From: Myxococcales bacterium
Lineage (GTDB): Bacteria; Myxococcota_A; Polyangia; Polyangiales; Houyiibacteriaceae
Length of the DNA stretch: 54,443 bases
NCBI GenBank assembly: GCA_012744445.1
Contig: JAAYBZ010000006.1
Span: forward strand, 1 to 54,443
Reading direction: 5' to 3'
Shown: positions 1-8,772 of the stretch, piece by piece
Layout: each line of letters starts with the position of its first letter
Position numbering within the stretch: the stretch's first letter is position 1
Notes under the pieces: generated by a model
Database searches by the model: none
What the model saw: the letters and a program-made list of their open reading frames with translations, nothing else
Told to the model about the DNA's origin: nothing
Position numbers and translations under genes: made by a program

Positions 1-914
1 CGTTTGCGTACTTCGGCGACGTGGCCGGACGCGAGATCGCGCGCGCTACGCGCTTCGATCGGAGCTTCGCGCTCCTCACCGTGAGCCTCGACGGGATGGA
101 CGCGGTCTATCGCGTGATGCGCCGCGAAGAGATCGCGCGCTTCCGCCGTGCCATCGCCGACGCGATCCTCGAGAGCGTGCGCGCAGGCGACGTGCTCGCG
201 CGCGTCGAGGACGACGAGTACTTCGTGCTCCTCCCGGAGACGGGCCTGCTCGGCGCCAACGTGGTGCGGCGGCGCGTCCTCGCCTCGTGCGCGCGCGTGC
301 TCGAGGGGCGCGACACCGGGACCGCGCGCTGCGAGCCGATCGTCGGCATCGCCTCCTTCCCCGTCGACGGCGAGGACCTCGGCCAGCTCGTGCGCAAGGT
401 CCGCGCGAGGAGCGACCAGGTCCGCGAGGGCTTCTTCCGAAAGCACGCCCGCGGAGCGTCGTTCTTCCAGCTCGTGCACGAGGTCTTCTTCGACGAGCCG
501 GGCGACGCGCCGCTTTCGGGCAAGGTCACGCTCCCGGTCGAGGCGGTCGCGCGCCTCGGCGCCGAGGTGGCCGCCGAGATCACCAACCGAAGGGTCAAGG
601 GCACGGTCTACGTCGGGGGCGACGGCGAGCTCGCGCGCGGCGTGCTCCGCGCCCTCCCGCAGCGGCCGATGCCGGGGCTCCGCATCGGCAAGCTCAGCGC
701 ACTCGAAGGGCCGGGCTTCTGCTCCGAGGTGAGCGATCCCCGGCTCGCCGATCTCGACTTCTTCGTCGCGATGACGGAGCTCGGCGGGTACGCGCTCGTC
801 GCGCGCGAGCGGGACGACGCCTTCGACGTCTTCCACACGGTCGAGCTCGAGCTGGTGGACGCCTTCGTCACCTCGCTCCAGCGCGCCTATCATTTCCAGC
901 CGGAGATCGGGTGA
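1..914 (+). CDS. Degenerate GGDEF-like protein (5' end outside window)
   Basis: The reading frame is open from the first bases of the window, and the residues before the first GTG (position 21) continue the GGDEF fold (AYFGD..GREIARATRF), so the gene starts upstream. The N-terminal part matches a diguanylate cyclase core in pattern, but the signature loop at 207-221 reads EDDEY instead of GGDEF. Cyclic-di-GMP synthesis is therefore unlikely, and a regulatory or binding role is more plausible (inference). The C-terminal 150 residues match nothing I recognise. The stop overlaps the next start codon by one base (TGATG), so the gene is translationally coupled to the receiver/DUF4388 gene and through it to the Mrp operon. 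Confidence 0.75.
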   Translation, partial: FAYFGDVAGREIARATRFDRSFALLTVSLDGMDAVYRVMRREEIARFRRAIADAILESVRAGDVLARVEDDEYFVLLPETGLLGANVVRRRVLASCARVLEGRDTGTARCEPIVGIASFPVDGEDLGQLVRKVRARSDQVREGFFRKHARGASFFQLVHEVFFDEPGDAPLSGKVTLPVEAVARLGAEVAAEITNRRVKGTVYVGGDGELARGVLRALPQRPMPGLRIGKLSALEGPGFCSEVSDPRLADLDFFVAMTELGGYALVARERDDAFDVFHTVELELVDAFVTSLQRAYHFQPEIG

Positions 915-2296
915 TGGCGCCGGCGGGCACGATTCTGATGGTGGCGTCGAGCGACGAGCTGGGGCACGCGCTCCGGACGGCGCTCGAGGCGCGGGGGCAC
1001 TCGGTGGTGGCCATCGCCGGGATCGCCAACGCGCCGGAGCGCGCGATCGAGCTCTCCGCCGACGTGATCCTGGTCGACGCGTCGGTCGGCGTGCTCGAGC
1101 TGCGCGCCGCGATCGATCTCGTGAAGGCGCATCCCAAGACGGAGTCGGCGCACGTCCTCGTGGTGGGCGAGGGCGAGATGTCGCACGTCGCGGCCCTCGA
1201 CGCGCGCGCCGAGCCGATCGTGAAGCCCTACTTCGTGCCGGAGATCGTGGCGCACGTCGAGGCGGTGATCGGCGCCAAGCACGAGCCCAAGGATCAGGGC
1301 GAGCTCCGAGGTGAGCTCGCGCAGGTCTCGCTCTTCGACCTCCTCCAGGTCCTCTCCTCCAACCGGCGCTCCGGGCGGCTCCGCATCGAAGGCGAGCGGA
1401 TGGCCGGCGAGGTGGTGATCGACGAAGGCCGCGTGATCGACGCCACCCAGGGCTACGCGGTGGGCGAGAAGGCCCTCTTCCGCCTGCTCTCCATCGAGGC
1501 CGGCCGCTTCGTCTTCACGCCCACGCGCGTGGCCGAGCGCCCGCGGATCGACGTCGGCACCGACGCGATCGTGATGGAGGGCGTGCGCCACCTCGACGAG
1601 ACCAAGAAGGCGCTCGCCGCGCTCCCCGGTGAGCGCGTGCGCTACCGCGCGGTGCTCGCGGGCATCGATCTCCCGCCGCTCGCGCAGGCGCTCGTGCAGA
1701 AGCTCGAGGTCCCCTCGCTCCTCCGCGAGATCCTCGACTACATCGACGCGCCCGATCTCGAGATCCTCGAGACGCTCCTCCTCCTCCTCGAGACGGGCGT
1801 GGTCGAGGTCGACGAGGCCTCGATGAACACCCGCCTCCTCGCCGACGAGGGGGCTGAGACCACGCTCCGGAGCGCGATGCTCCGGCTGCGCCGCAAGGGC
1901 GTGGACGGCCCGATCCGCCTCGGCGTGCTCGGCGGCGATCGCGCGGCATTCGCGCGCTTCTCGCGCGCGCTCGGGCTCCTGCCCGAATTCGTGCCGCCCG
2001 CCGCGGCGCCGACGCCCGTGGGCGAAGGGCTCCTCGGCGAGCTCGGCCGGATCCGCATCGGCGCCTCCGAGCTCCAACTCTTCGCGCTCCCCACCGACCC
2101 CGCCTACCGCCCCGCCGTGGCGGCCCTCCTCTCCTGCTCCAAGGTGGCCCTACACTTGGGGCAGGCCGAGGAGCGCGCTGCGCTCGACGACCTCGCGAGC
2201 CGCCTCGATCTCACGATCGTCGAGGCCGACGCGGCCAGCGATCACCCGGCCCGTGCCGCCGCGGCCCTCCGCGCCGCGCTCGGAGTCGGGGGATGA
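914..2296 (+). CDS. Receiver-like plus DUF4388 domain protein
   Basis: The protein has 460 residues. Residues 5-120 resemble a response-regulator receiver, with the phospho-acceptor-like D55 (LVDAS) and the K104-P105 pair. The usual acidic pair near the N-terminus is replaced by ASSD, so phosphorylation is doubtful. Residues 130-225 form a DUF4388 domain (pattern SLFDLLQVLSSNRRSG), a family common in Myxococcota and usually found in signalling proteins. The C-terminal half is unassigned. The ATG at 914 was chosen because it overlaps the preceding stop; the longer in-frame extension upstream runs antisense-like through the GGDEF gene. The stop overlaps the mrpA start in ATGA. A regulatory link to cation/proton homeostasis is inferred from this coupling only. 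Confidence 0.8.
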   Translation: MAPAGTILMVASSDELGHALRTALEARGHSVVAIAGIANAPERAIELSADVILVDASVGVLELRAAIDLVKAHPKTESAHVLVVGEGEMSHVAALDARAEPIVKPYFVPEIVAHVEAVIGAKHEPKDQGELRGELAQVSLFDLLQVLSSNRRSGRLRIEGERMAGEVVIDEGRVIDATQGYAVGEKALFRLLSIEAGRFVFTPTRVAERPRIDVGTDAIVMEGVRHLDETKKALAALPGERVRYRAVLAGIDLPPLAQALVQKLEVPSLLREILDYIDAPDLEILETLLLLLETGVVEVDEASMNTRLLADEGAETTLRSAMLRLRRKGVDGPIRLGVLGGDRAAFARFSRALGLLPEFVPPAAAPTPVGEGLLGELGRIRIGASELQLFALPTDPAYRPAVAALLSCSKVALHLGQAEERAALDDLASRLDLTIVEADAASDHPARAAAALRAALGVGG

Positions 2297-4584
2297 CGAT
2301 GCGGATCTGGCGAAGTTTGCAACGAACACTCGAGCTTCCCCGGACATCGCGCTTCGCGATGCTCGCGATCGCCCCTTTCGCCCTCTTCGTGTGGGCGTCC
2401 CGCGCCTTCCTCCGCTACGAGGCGCCGTTCGAGCTGCGCTTCCCGTGGGTGCCATGGCTCGGCGTCGAGGTCGGCTTCCACGTCGACGCGCTCGCGCTCT
2501 TCTTCCTCCTGCTCATCACCGGCGTGGGCACGTGCGTCTTCGTGTACGCGGCCGGCTACCTCGGCGAGGATCCCAAGCGGCGGCGCCTCTTCTCGTGGCT
2601 CGTCGTCTTCATGGCGGCGATGATCGGCGCCGTCGCGGCCGACGACCTCTTCGTGCTCTACACCTTCTGGGAGCTGACGAGCCTCGCCTCGTTCATGCTC
2701 GTCTCGTATCACCACGAGTCCGAGACCGCGCGGCGATCGGCGCGTCAGGCGATGCTCGTCACCTTCGGCGGCGGCTTCGTCCTCCTGCTCGGCTTCCTCG
2801 TGCTCGCCGGGCTCGCGGGGACCTCGTCGATCCAGGGCGTGATCGCCGCGGCGCCGCGCTTCGCCGGTGAGCCCGCGGCGCGCTTCGCGATGTTCTGCCT
2901 CTTCGTGGGGGCGTTCACCAAGTCGGCCCAGATCCCCTTCCACTTCTGGCTGCCCGACGCCATGGCCGCGCCCACGCCCGTGAGCGCGTACCTCCACTCG
3001 GCCACGATGGTGAAGCTCGGCGTGTACCTGCTCGCGCGCATCGAGCACGTCTTCGCGGACGACTGGCTCTTCGGCCCCACGCTCATCGTCGTCGGCGGTA
3101 CGACCTCGGCGTGGGCGATGGTGAAGACGCTCCGCGAGCGCGACCTCAAGCGGATCCTCGCGTGGGCGACGGTCTCGGCGCTCGGGACCATGATGATGCT
3201 CATCGGCCTCCCCGGCGCCGAGGGCGCGATGGCGCTCGTGGCCTTCGTGCTCGCGCACGCCCTCTACAAGGCGCCGCTCTTCTTCGTCGCGGGCAACGTC
3301 GATCACTGCACGGGGACCCGCGACATCGGGCAGCTCGCGGCGCTCGCGCGCGTGATGCCTTGGACGGCGGCCGCCGCGCTCGCCGCCGCGCTCTCGATGG
3401 GCGGCTTCCCGCTCTCCTTCGGACACTTCGCGAAGGAGCTCATCCACATCGCCAAGCGCGACGGCGACCTCTACACGATCATCGGCTACGGGAGCATCCC
3501 CGTGAGCGCGATCACGGTCGCGGTGGCGGCCATCGCGGCGGTGCGCATCTTCTGGCACCGCGGCGACGGCTCGATCCCGAGCGAGATGCACGAGGCCCCG
3601 TTCTCGATGCGGATCCCACCGCTCGCGCTCGCGTCGCTCGGCGTCCTCCTCGGGCTCTCCCCGCACGTCGTCGATCCGATGCTCCAGGCCGCCGCGAAGT
3701 GCATCACGCCCGACGCCCACCTCGTGGAGATCGACGAGACGCGCGAGCTCCTCGGCCTCGTCCCGGTTTACGCGCTCGGCGTGATCGTCTTCGCCTCTTG
3801 GGATCGGCTCCACGAGGTGGTCGCGAAGGTGAAGCTGCCCTCGTTCCTCCTCGCCAAGACGCACCTCGAGAAGTCGCAGGAGACGGCGGTGCACCTGGCC
3901 TCGATCGTCACGCGGACGATCCAGCACGGCCGCCTCCGGGGTTACGCGGCGCTCCTCTTCTCCACCATGCTCGCGGCGCTCGCGCTCACGCTCGCCGCGA
4001 CGCTCGAGGACGGGCGCACGCTCGTCGCCCACGCGCGTCTCGGCGAGATCGACGGCGCGCGGATCGCCGTCCTCGGGGCGTGCGTGCTCTTGGTGGTCTC
4101 CGCCATCGCGATGACGGTGCTGCGCGATACCTTCGTGCTCCTCTTGGTGAGCGGCTTGATGGGCCTCGGCGTCGCGCTCTCCTTCCTCTTCGCGGGCGCG
4201 CCCGACCTCGCGCTCACGCAGTTCATCGTGGAGGTGGCGCTCGTCGTGGTGATCGCCTCCGTGCTGCTGCGCGTGCGCCGTCTCGGCATCGAGCATCCGC
4301 CGACGCCGGCGAGCCCCTCGCGGCTCGCGCTCTCCCTCGGGCTCGGCGCCGCCGTCGCGCTCGCCATCGTCGCCGCGAGCGGCACGGGGACGGCGTCCAC
4401 CGCGCTCGCGGAGTACTTCGGCGCGCATTCGCTGCCGGACGCGCACGGACGCAACGTGGTGAACGTCCTCCTCGTGGACTTCCGCGCGCTCGACACGCTC
4501 GGCGAGATCACGGTGCTCTCGCTCGCGTTCTTCGCGACGGCGCGCGTCTTTGCCGCGTTCCGCCGCGAGGAGGCCGGCCGATGA
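2293..4584 (+). CDS. mrpA: Mrp Na+(K+)/H+ antiporter subunit A
   Basis: This 763-residue polytopic membrane protein is the large subunit of a multisubunit cation/proton antiporter in the inner membrane. The N-terminal 500 residues are homologous to the NuoL-type proton-translocating subunit. They contain the conserved glutamate in FWELTSLASF and the lysine in FTKSAQIPFHFWLP, both expected in proton pathways. The C-terminal 250 residues carry the extra segments typical of MrpA, including the DUF4040-like stretch GAPDLALTQFIVEV and the final LGEITVLSLAFFATAR segment. The length is close to that of Bacillus MrpA. It overlaps its upstream neighbour and mrpB by four bases each. Confidence 0.93.
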   Translation: MTMRIWRSLQRTLELPRTSRFAMLAIAPFALFVWASRAFLRYEAPFELRFPWVPWLGVEVGFHVDALALFFLLLITGVGTCVFVYAAGYLGEDPKRRRLFSWLVVFMAAMIGAVAADDLFVLYTFWELTSLASFMLVSYHHESETARRSARQAMLVTFGGGFVLLLGFLVLAGLAGTSSIQGVIAAAPRFAGEPAARFAMFCLFVGAFTKSAQIPFHFWLPDAMAAPTPVSAYLHSATMVKLGVYLLARIEHVFADDWLFGPTLIVVGGTTSAWAMVKTLRERDLKRILAWATVSALGTMMMLIGLPGAEGAMALVAFVLAHALYKAPLFFVAGNVDHCTGTRDIGQLAALARVMPWTAAAALAAALSMGGFPLSFGHFAKELIHIAKRDGDLYTIIGYGSIPVSAITVAVAAIAAVRIFWHRGDGSIPSEMHEAPFSMRIPPLALASLGVLLGLSPHVVDPMLQAAAKCITPDAHLVEIDETRELLGLVPVYALGVIVFASWDRLHEVVAKVKLPSFLLAKTHLEKSQETAVHLASIVTRTIQHGRLRGYAALLFSTMLAALALTLAATLEDGRTLVAHARLGEIDGARIAVLGACVLLVVSAIAMTVLRDTFVLLLVSGLMGLGVALSFLFAGAPDLALTQFIVEVALVVVIASVLLRVRRLGIEHPPTPASPSRLALSLGLGAAVALAIVAASGTGTASTALAEYFGAHSLPDAHGRNVVNVLLVDFRALDTLGEITVLSLAFFATARVFAAFRREEAGR

Positions 4585-5015
4585 AGGGGCGTATCCTCGT
4601 GCTCGAGGTCGCGGCGCGCTTCCTCCACCCGCTCATGATGGCCGCGGCCGTGTGGGTGCTCCTCCGTGGGCACGACCTGCCGGGCGGGGGGTTCATCGGG
4701 GGCCTCGTCGCGGTCTGCGCGACGGCGCTCGTCTCGGTCGCCCGCGGCGCGGAGGCGGCCCGCGCGAGCATTCCGCTCGGCGCGCCCCGGCTCACCGCGA
4801 TCGGCGTCGGGCTCGCGGCGACGAGCGGGCTCCCGGCGCTCTTCGCGGACGCGCCCTTCCTCACGCACCTCTGGGTCGAGCTGCCGCTCGGGTTCACGCA
4901 GCTCTCCATCGGCACGCCGCTCCTCTTCGACGCGGGCGTCTTCGCCGTCGTCTTCGGCGCGCTCGGCGGCCTCTTGGTCTCGATCCTCGCGATCGACGAG
5001 GAGGAGGCTCCATGA
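4581..5015 (+). CDS. mrpB: Mrp antiporter subunit B
   Basis: This 144-residue protein has four predicted membrane helices and the MrpB/MnhB signature region HDLPGGGFIGGLVA near residues 31-44, followed by the conserved TPLLFDAGVFAVVFG segment. MrpB is a required small subunit of the Mrp complex. The start ATG overlaps the mrpA stop (ATGA) and the stop overlaps the mrpC start in the same way, as expected for equal production of complex subunits. A periplasmic or cytoplasmic loop between helices 2 and 3 carries the charged and proline-containing residues. Confidence 0.92.
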   Translation: MKGRILVLEVAARFLHPLMMAAAVWVLLRGHDLPGGGFIGGLVAVCATALVSVARGAEAARASIPLGAPRLTAIGVGLAATSGLPALFADAPFLTHLWVELPLGFTQLSIGTPLLFDAGVFAVVFGALGGLLVSILAIDEEEAP

Positions 5016-5407
5016 TCCTGGCGCTCGCCGTGGCGGCCGGCGCCATCGTCTTCGCCGGCGTCTACCTCATCCTCTCGCGCGATCTCCTCCGCATGGTCGT
5101 GGGCGTGTCGATCCTCGGCTACGCGGCGAACCTCGCGCTCCTCGCCTCGGGGCGGCCCGAGCCGGGCATGAAGCCGGCGATCGTGCCGGAGGGCCTCGAG
5201 GCGCTCTCGAGCGCGGCGGCGGATCCCGTCCCGCAGGCGCTCGTGCTCACCTCGATCGTCATCGGCTTCGCGCTCACCTGCTTCTCGCTCGTATTGGTGC
5301 TCGCGATCCAGCAGCGCACCGGCGGCGCCGACGCCGACGCGCTCCGCGAGGTCGAGCCGCCGCCGACGCACGACCACCAACCCGCGCTCGTGGAGGAGGA
5401 GCCGTGA
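5012..5407 (+). CDS. mrpC: Mrp antiporter subunit C
   Basis: This 131-residue protein is homologous to NuoK of complex I, with three membrane helices. Family features are the GVYLILSRDLLRMVVG stretch in the first third and DPVPQALVLTSIVIGFA in the second half, the NuoK/MrpC/MnhC signature. The C-terminal 30 residues (from about 100) form a hydrophilic acidic tail that is not needed for the fold. The start ATG overlaps the mrpB stop and the stop overlaps the GTG of mrpD. Confidence 0.93.
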   Translation: MILALAVAAGAIVFAGVYLILSRDLLRMVVGVSILGYAANLALLASGRPEPGMKPAIVPEGLEALSSAAADPVPQALVLTSIVIGFALTCFSLVLVLAIQQRTGGADADALREVEPPPTHDHQPALVEEEP

Positions 5408-6891
5408 TCTCGCTCCTGCTCACCGCGCCCTTCCTCTTGCCGCTCGCGACGGCGCTGCTCACCGTGCTCGTACCGAGCGGCGGCGCGCGCAAGGGCGTCG
5501 CGTTCGGCGGCGCGCTCGCCTCGCTCCTCGTCGCGGCGTGCCTCGTCGCCGAGGTGGCCTCGGAGGGCGTGCTGCGCGTGGCGATCGGCGGATGGGAGGC
5601 GCCCTTCGGCATCGAGCTCGTCGCCGACGCGCTCTCGGCGGCGATGGTCCTCATCACGGCGTTGGTCGCGCTCCTCGCGCTTCTCTTCCAGGAGAGCGAC
5701 GCCGATCCGGCGGAGACCTCGGGCTACTTCCATCCGCTCTTCTTCGTGCTGATCGCGGGCGTCGGGGGCACCTTCGTCACGGGCGATCTCTTCAACCTCT
5801 ACGTGTGGTTCGAGGTGATGCTCCTCTCGGCGCTCGGCCTCCTCGCCTTCGGCGGGCGCGTGCGGAACCTCGACGCCACCGTGAAGTACTTCGTGCTCAA
5901 CGCGACGGGCACGCTCGCCTTCTTGTTCGCCGTCGCGTTCCTCTACGCGGCCACGGGGCAGCTCAATTTCGCCGCCCTCGCGGAGGCGTCGCGCCCCGAC
6001 GACGCCGCCCGCTGGCTCCCCTTCGTCTCGCTGCTCCTCGTCGCCTTCCTCGTGAAGGCGGGCGCATTCCCCGTCTTCTCCTGGCTCCCTGCCTCGTACC
6101 CGGTGCTCCCCGCGCCGGTGCTCGCGCTCTTCGCCGGGCTCCTCACCAAGGTGGGCGTCTACGCGCTCCTCCGCACGGCGGCCCACGTCTTCCCGACGGC
6201 GCCCGTGATCTTCTTCGAGATCCTCGGGTGGCTCTCGGTCTTCACGATGATCGTGGGCGCGCTCGGCGCCATCTACCACTACGACGTGCGGCGGATCCTG
6301 GCGTTCCACATCGTGAGCCAGGTGGGCTACATGCTCTTCGGCATCGCGCTGCACACGCAGGGCGCGCAGGTGGCGACGGCCTTCTACGTGCTCCACCACA
6401 TCGCCGCCAAGTCGAACCTCTTCCTCCTCGCCGCCGTCGTCGCGCGGACGGCGGGGAGCTACGACCTCCGCCGCATCGGCGGGCTCTACGCGGCGCGCCC
6501 CGGCCTCGCGCTCCTCTTCCTCGTCTCGGCGCTCTCGATGGTGGGCGTGCCGCCGCTCTCGGGCTTCTGGGCCAAGCTCATGCTCCTCCGCGAGGGGATC
6601 GCCGAGGGGCGCTACGTCTGGACCGCCGCGGCGCTCCTCACGGGCTTCCTCACGCTCTTCTCGATGATGAAGATCTGGTTCGCGGCCTTCCTCGAGGCGC
6701 ACCCGGCGGGGGTCGACGCGCCGAAGCCGCTCGCGCGCGCCACCCCGGCGTATGCGGCGATCGCCTGCTTCGCGACTGTCACGATCGCCCTCGGCCTCTT
6801 CCCGGAGCCCGTGCTCGAGTTCTTGGCGCGCGCCTTCGGCGCGTCGGATCCCACCGAGGCCCTCGCCTCGCTCGCGGAGGGCGCGCGATGA
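5404..6891 (+). CDS. mrpD: Mrp antiporter subunit D
   Basis: This 495-residue membrane protein is the second NuoL/M/N-type antiporter-like subunit of the Mrp complex. It has the conserved glutamate in YVWFEVMLLSALG and the lysine in LVKAGAFPVFSWLP, which correspond to residues essential for proton movement in the family. The helix-breaking histidine region HIVSQVGYMLFG is also present. The GTG at 5404 is chosen because it gives the same four-base overlap (GTGA) seen across this operon. A longer open frame begins upstream but would run through mrpB and mrpC. Confidence 0.93.
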   Translation: MISLLLTAPFLLPLATALLTVLVPSGGARKGVAFGGALASLLVAACLVAEVASEGVLRVAIGGWEAPFGIELVADALSAAMVLITALVALLALLFQESDADPAETSGYFHPLFFVLIAGVGGTFVTGDLFNLYVWFEVMLLSALGLLAFGGRVRNLDATVKYFVLNATGTLAFLFAVAFLYAATGQLNFAALAEASRPDDAARWLPFVSLLLVAFLVKAGAFPVFSWLPASYPVLPAPVLALFAGLLTKVGVYALLRTAAHVFPTAPVIFFEILGWLSVFTMIVGALGAIYHYDVRRILAFHIVSQVGYMLFGIALHTQGAQVATAFYVLHHIAAKSNLFLLAAVVARTAGSYDLRRIGGLYAARPGLALLFLVSALSMVGVPPLSGFWAKLMLLREGIAEGRYVWTAAALLTGFLTLFSMMKIWFAAFLEAHPAGVDAPKPLARATPAYAAIACFATVTIALGLFPEPVLEFLARAFGASDPTEALASLAEGAR

Positions 6892-7235
6892 GCGCCGTGC
6901 GTCTCCTCTTCGACGTGGTCTCGCTGCTCGCGATCTTCGTGCTGGAGATCGTCTTCTCCGGCGTGAAGACGGCGGGGATGATCCTCTCCCCGTACCGCCG
7001 GCCCAAGGGCGCGATCGTCCGCATGCGCTACGAGGGGCTCAGCGAGACGGGCGCGGTGGTGCTCGCCTCGATGGTCGCCGTCACGCCGGGCTCCACGCCG
7101 GTGGAGATCGACCACGAGCGCGGTGAGATGTGGATCCACTTCCTCGACGCGGAGCACGCGGCGGGCTCCATCGCGTCGATCGAGGCGCGGTTCGCCTCGA
7201 GGCTGCGCCGCATCTTCCCGGGGAGGACGCCGTGA
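6888..7235 (+). CDS. mrpE: Mrp antiporter subunit E (short form)
   Basis: This 115-residue protein occupies the mrpE position. It has the family pattern of an N-terminal hydrophobic segment followed by a soluble part with SITVTPGT-like residues, here ASMVAVTPGSTPVEID. It is shorter than the usual MrpE of about 160 residues because one or two N-terminal helices are missing; only one strong helix is visible (residues 5-28). Order and overlap with mrpD and mrpF support the call. Whether the short form is fully functional cannot be told from sequence. Confidence 0.85.
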   Translation: MSAVRLLFDVVSLLAIFVLEIVFSGVKTAGMILSPYRRPKGAIVRMRYEGLSETGAVVLASMVAVTPGSTPVEIDHERGEMWIHFLDAEHAAGSIASIEARFASRLRRIFPGRTP

Positions 7236-7528
7236 CTGCCTCGATCGTCACCGTGGTCGTCGTGGCCTCGCTCCTCTCGATGGCGCTCGCGATCGCGCGC
7301 GTGCTCCGCGGCCCCACGCAGGCCGATCGCGTGGTCGCGCTCGACGTGGTCTTCTCGTGCAGCGTGGCGCTCACCGCGGCCGCGGCGGTGGTGGAGGGAT
7401 CGCCGCTCTTCCTCGACGTCGCGATCGGGCTCGCCCTCGTGGGCTTCGTGGCGACGATCCTCTGGGCGCGCCTCCTCGAGCAATCCCCGCACGAGCCCTC
7501 GGAGCAAGAGGAGGATGGCGATGCCTGA
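7232..7528 (+). CDS. mrpF: Mrp antiporter subunit F
   Basis: This 98-residue protein has three membrane helices. The family signature RVLRGPTQADRVVALDVV lies near residues 21-38; MrpF proteins usually show GPT..DRV.ALD there. The GTG start at 7232 overlaps the mrpE stop. The last 15 residues are acidic and hydrophilic and overlap the start of mrpG by 8 or 14 bases, depending on which mrpG start is used. MrpF belongs to the small-subunit part of the antiporter. Confidence 0.92.
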   Translation: MTASIVTVVVVASLLSMALAIARVLRGPTQADRVVALDVVFSCSVALTAAAAVVEGSPLFLDVAIGLALVGFVATILWARLLEQSPHEPSEQEEDGDA

Positions 7529-7838
7529 GCTCGGCTTCGTGCTCGTCTGTCTCGGGGCGCTCGTGCTCCTGATCTCGGCGCTCGGTCTCTTCCGCCTGAA
7601 CGACGCGCTCACCCGTCAGCACGCGGCGACCAAGTCCGCCACCTTCGGGCAGGGGCTCCTCCTCGTGGGCGTCGCGATCGCGGAGGGCGACCTCGCGTGG
7701 TGGTGGCGCGTGGGCCTCATCCTCACCGTGCTCGTGATCACGCTCCCCGTGGCCGCGCAGATGCTCGCCCGCGCTGCGCTCGCGAGCACCCCGCCCTCGA
7801 AGCATCCGGCACGGATCGCCGAGCCCGAGGATCGCTGA
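7515..7838 (+). CDS. mrpG: Mrp antiporter subunit G
   Basis: This protein of 105-107 residues has three helices and the MrpG/PhaG hallmark LGLFRLNDALTRQHAATKSAT, in which FRLPD.Y.R.H...K..TLG is the family consensus. Two start codons are possible: ATG 7515 (MAMPELG) and ATG 7521 (MPELG). The second matches the usual N-terminus better but has no clearer ribosome site. This is the last gene of the block; the minus-strand gene that follows ends one base later, and no terminator hairpin fits between them. Confidence 0.92.
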   Translation: MAMPELGFVLVCLGALVLLISALGLFRLNDALTRQHAATKSATFGQGLLLVGVAIAEGDLAWWWRVGLILTVLVITLPVAAQMLARAALASTPPSKHPARIAEPEDR

Positions 7839-8096
7839 TCAGCGCCGCCGCCGCCCGCCTTCGCCTCCCCTGGGCTCGCCCGTGGGTTTCTCCCGCTCGG
7901 TGCGCCGCGCCTCCTCGGGAGGCGCCTCGTCGCGCGAGCCCTTGCCGGGCGGCGTGAAGTGATAGGTGGGGTCGATGTACCGCGGATGGGACCAGAAGTA
8001 GGGGTCGAAGACCCGGTCGTCCGCCCTCGCGTCCACGCGCTCGGGGGTGAAGAGCGCGAGCCACGAGGCCAATACGATCCCTCTCCGCCACGGCAT
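7839..8096 (-). CDS. Small secreted protein of unknown function
   Basis: This 85-residue open frame starts with MPWRRGIVLASWLALF, a short signal-peptide-like segment, followed by a stretch rich in aromatic residues and prolines (FDPYFWSHPRYIDPTYHFTPPG). A charged tail ends in RRRR. I do not recognise a family. It faces mrpG tail to tail with no spacer and is divergent from ruvA across 70 bases, so it is a single-gene unit. The aromatic core is not typical of a random shadow frame, which supports a real gene, but the evidence is limited to composition and the apparent signal sequence. Confidence 0.5.
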   Translation of the reverse strand: MPWRRGIVLASWLALFTPERVDARADDRVFDPYFWSHPRYIDPTYHFTPPGKGSRDEAPPEEARRTEREKPTGEPRGGEGGRRRR

Positions 8097-8167
8097 CGTG
8101 AATGCATACGGACGGGGGGAGCCCTCGATCCCTTCCGCTCGGCGGAGGTCCTGCTAGGCTCGCGCGG

Positions 8168-8764
8168 ATGATCGGGCGCTTACGAGGGACCATCGTCGAA
8201 GAGCACGAGGACGGCTCGCTCACGGTCGACGTCTCCGGGGTGGGCTACGAGGTCCACGCGCCGCTCGGCACGCGCGGCCGTCTCGGCGAGGGCACCGTGA
8301 CGGTCTACGTGCACACCCACGTACGCGAGGACGCGATCACCCTCTTCGGCTTCGCGAGCGACGAGGACCGGCGCGTCTTCCGGCTCCTCCTCGGCGTGAA
8401 CGGCATCGGCCCCAAGGTCGCGCTCGCCATCCTCGGGCGGCTCGACGGCCCGGAGCTCGGGGCGGCCGTGGCGCGCCAGGACCCCACGGCGTTCAAGGGC
8501 ATCCCCGGCGTGGGCAAGAAGCTCGTCGAGCGCCTCCTCCTCGATCTCCGTGACAAACCCCTGCCCACGGGCGGGGCCACCCTCCGGGCCAAGCCCACGG
8601 CGCCCACCCCGCCCCTCGGCGGGACGCCCGCGGCCGTCGTCTCGGCCCTCGTCAACATGGGCTTCAAGCGCGCCGAGGCCGAGCGCGCGATCGAGAGCCT
8701 CGAGGTGCGCGAAGACGCCACCTTCGAATCCCTTTTGCGCGATACGCTCGCCGTGCTTCGTTGA
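8168..8764 (+). CDS. ruvA: Holliday junction DNA helicase subunit RuvA
   Basis: RuvA binds four-way DNA junctions and loads the RuvB motor for branch migration during recombinational repair. The 198 residues show the full family layout: the N-terminal OB-fold starting MIGRLRGTI, two helix-hairpin-helix motifs ([11 protein letters not shown] and [13 protein letters not shown], around residues 77 and 116), a proline-rich flexible linker, and the C-terminal RuvB-binding domain ([16 protein letters not shown]). The ATG at 8168 is the conserved family start; an in-frame GTG or ATG further upstream would add unrelated residues. The stop abuts ruvB. Confidence 0.97.
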   Translation: MIGRLRGTIVEEHEDGSLTVDVSGVGYEVHAPLGTRGRLGEGTVTVYVHTHVREDAITLFGFASDEDRRVFRLLLGVNGIGPKVALAILGRLDGPELGAAVARQDPTAFKGIPGVGKKLVERLLLDLRDKPLPTGGATLRAKPTAPTPPLGGTPAAVVSALVNMGFKRAEAERAIESLEVREDATFESLLRDTLAVLR

Positions 8765-8772
8765 GGTCGAAG

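Noticed and set aside
2242..4446. A 734-codon minus-strand frame opposite mrpA
   Set aside because: Its product is almost only Arg, Glu, His and Asp, typical of an antisense shadow of a membrane protein gene, while mrpA has clear family motifs.
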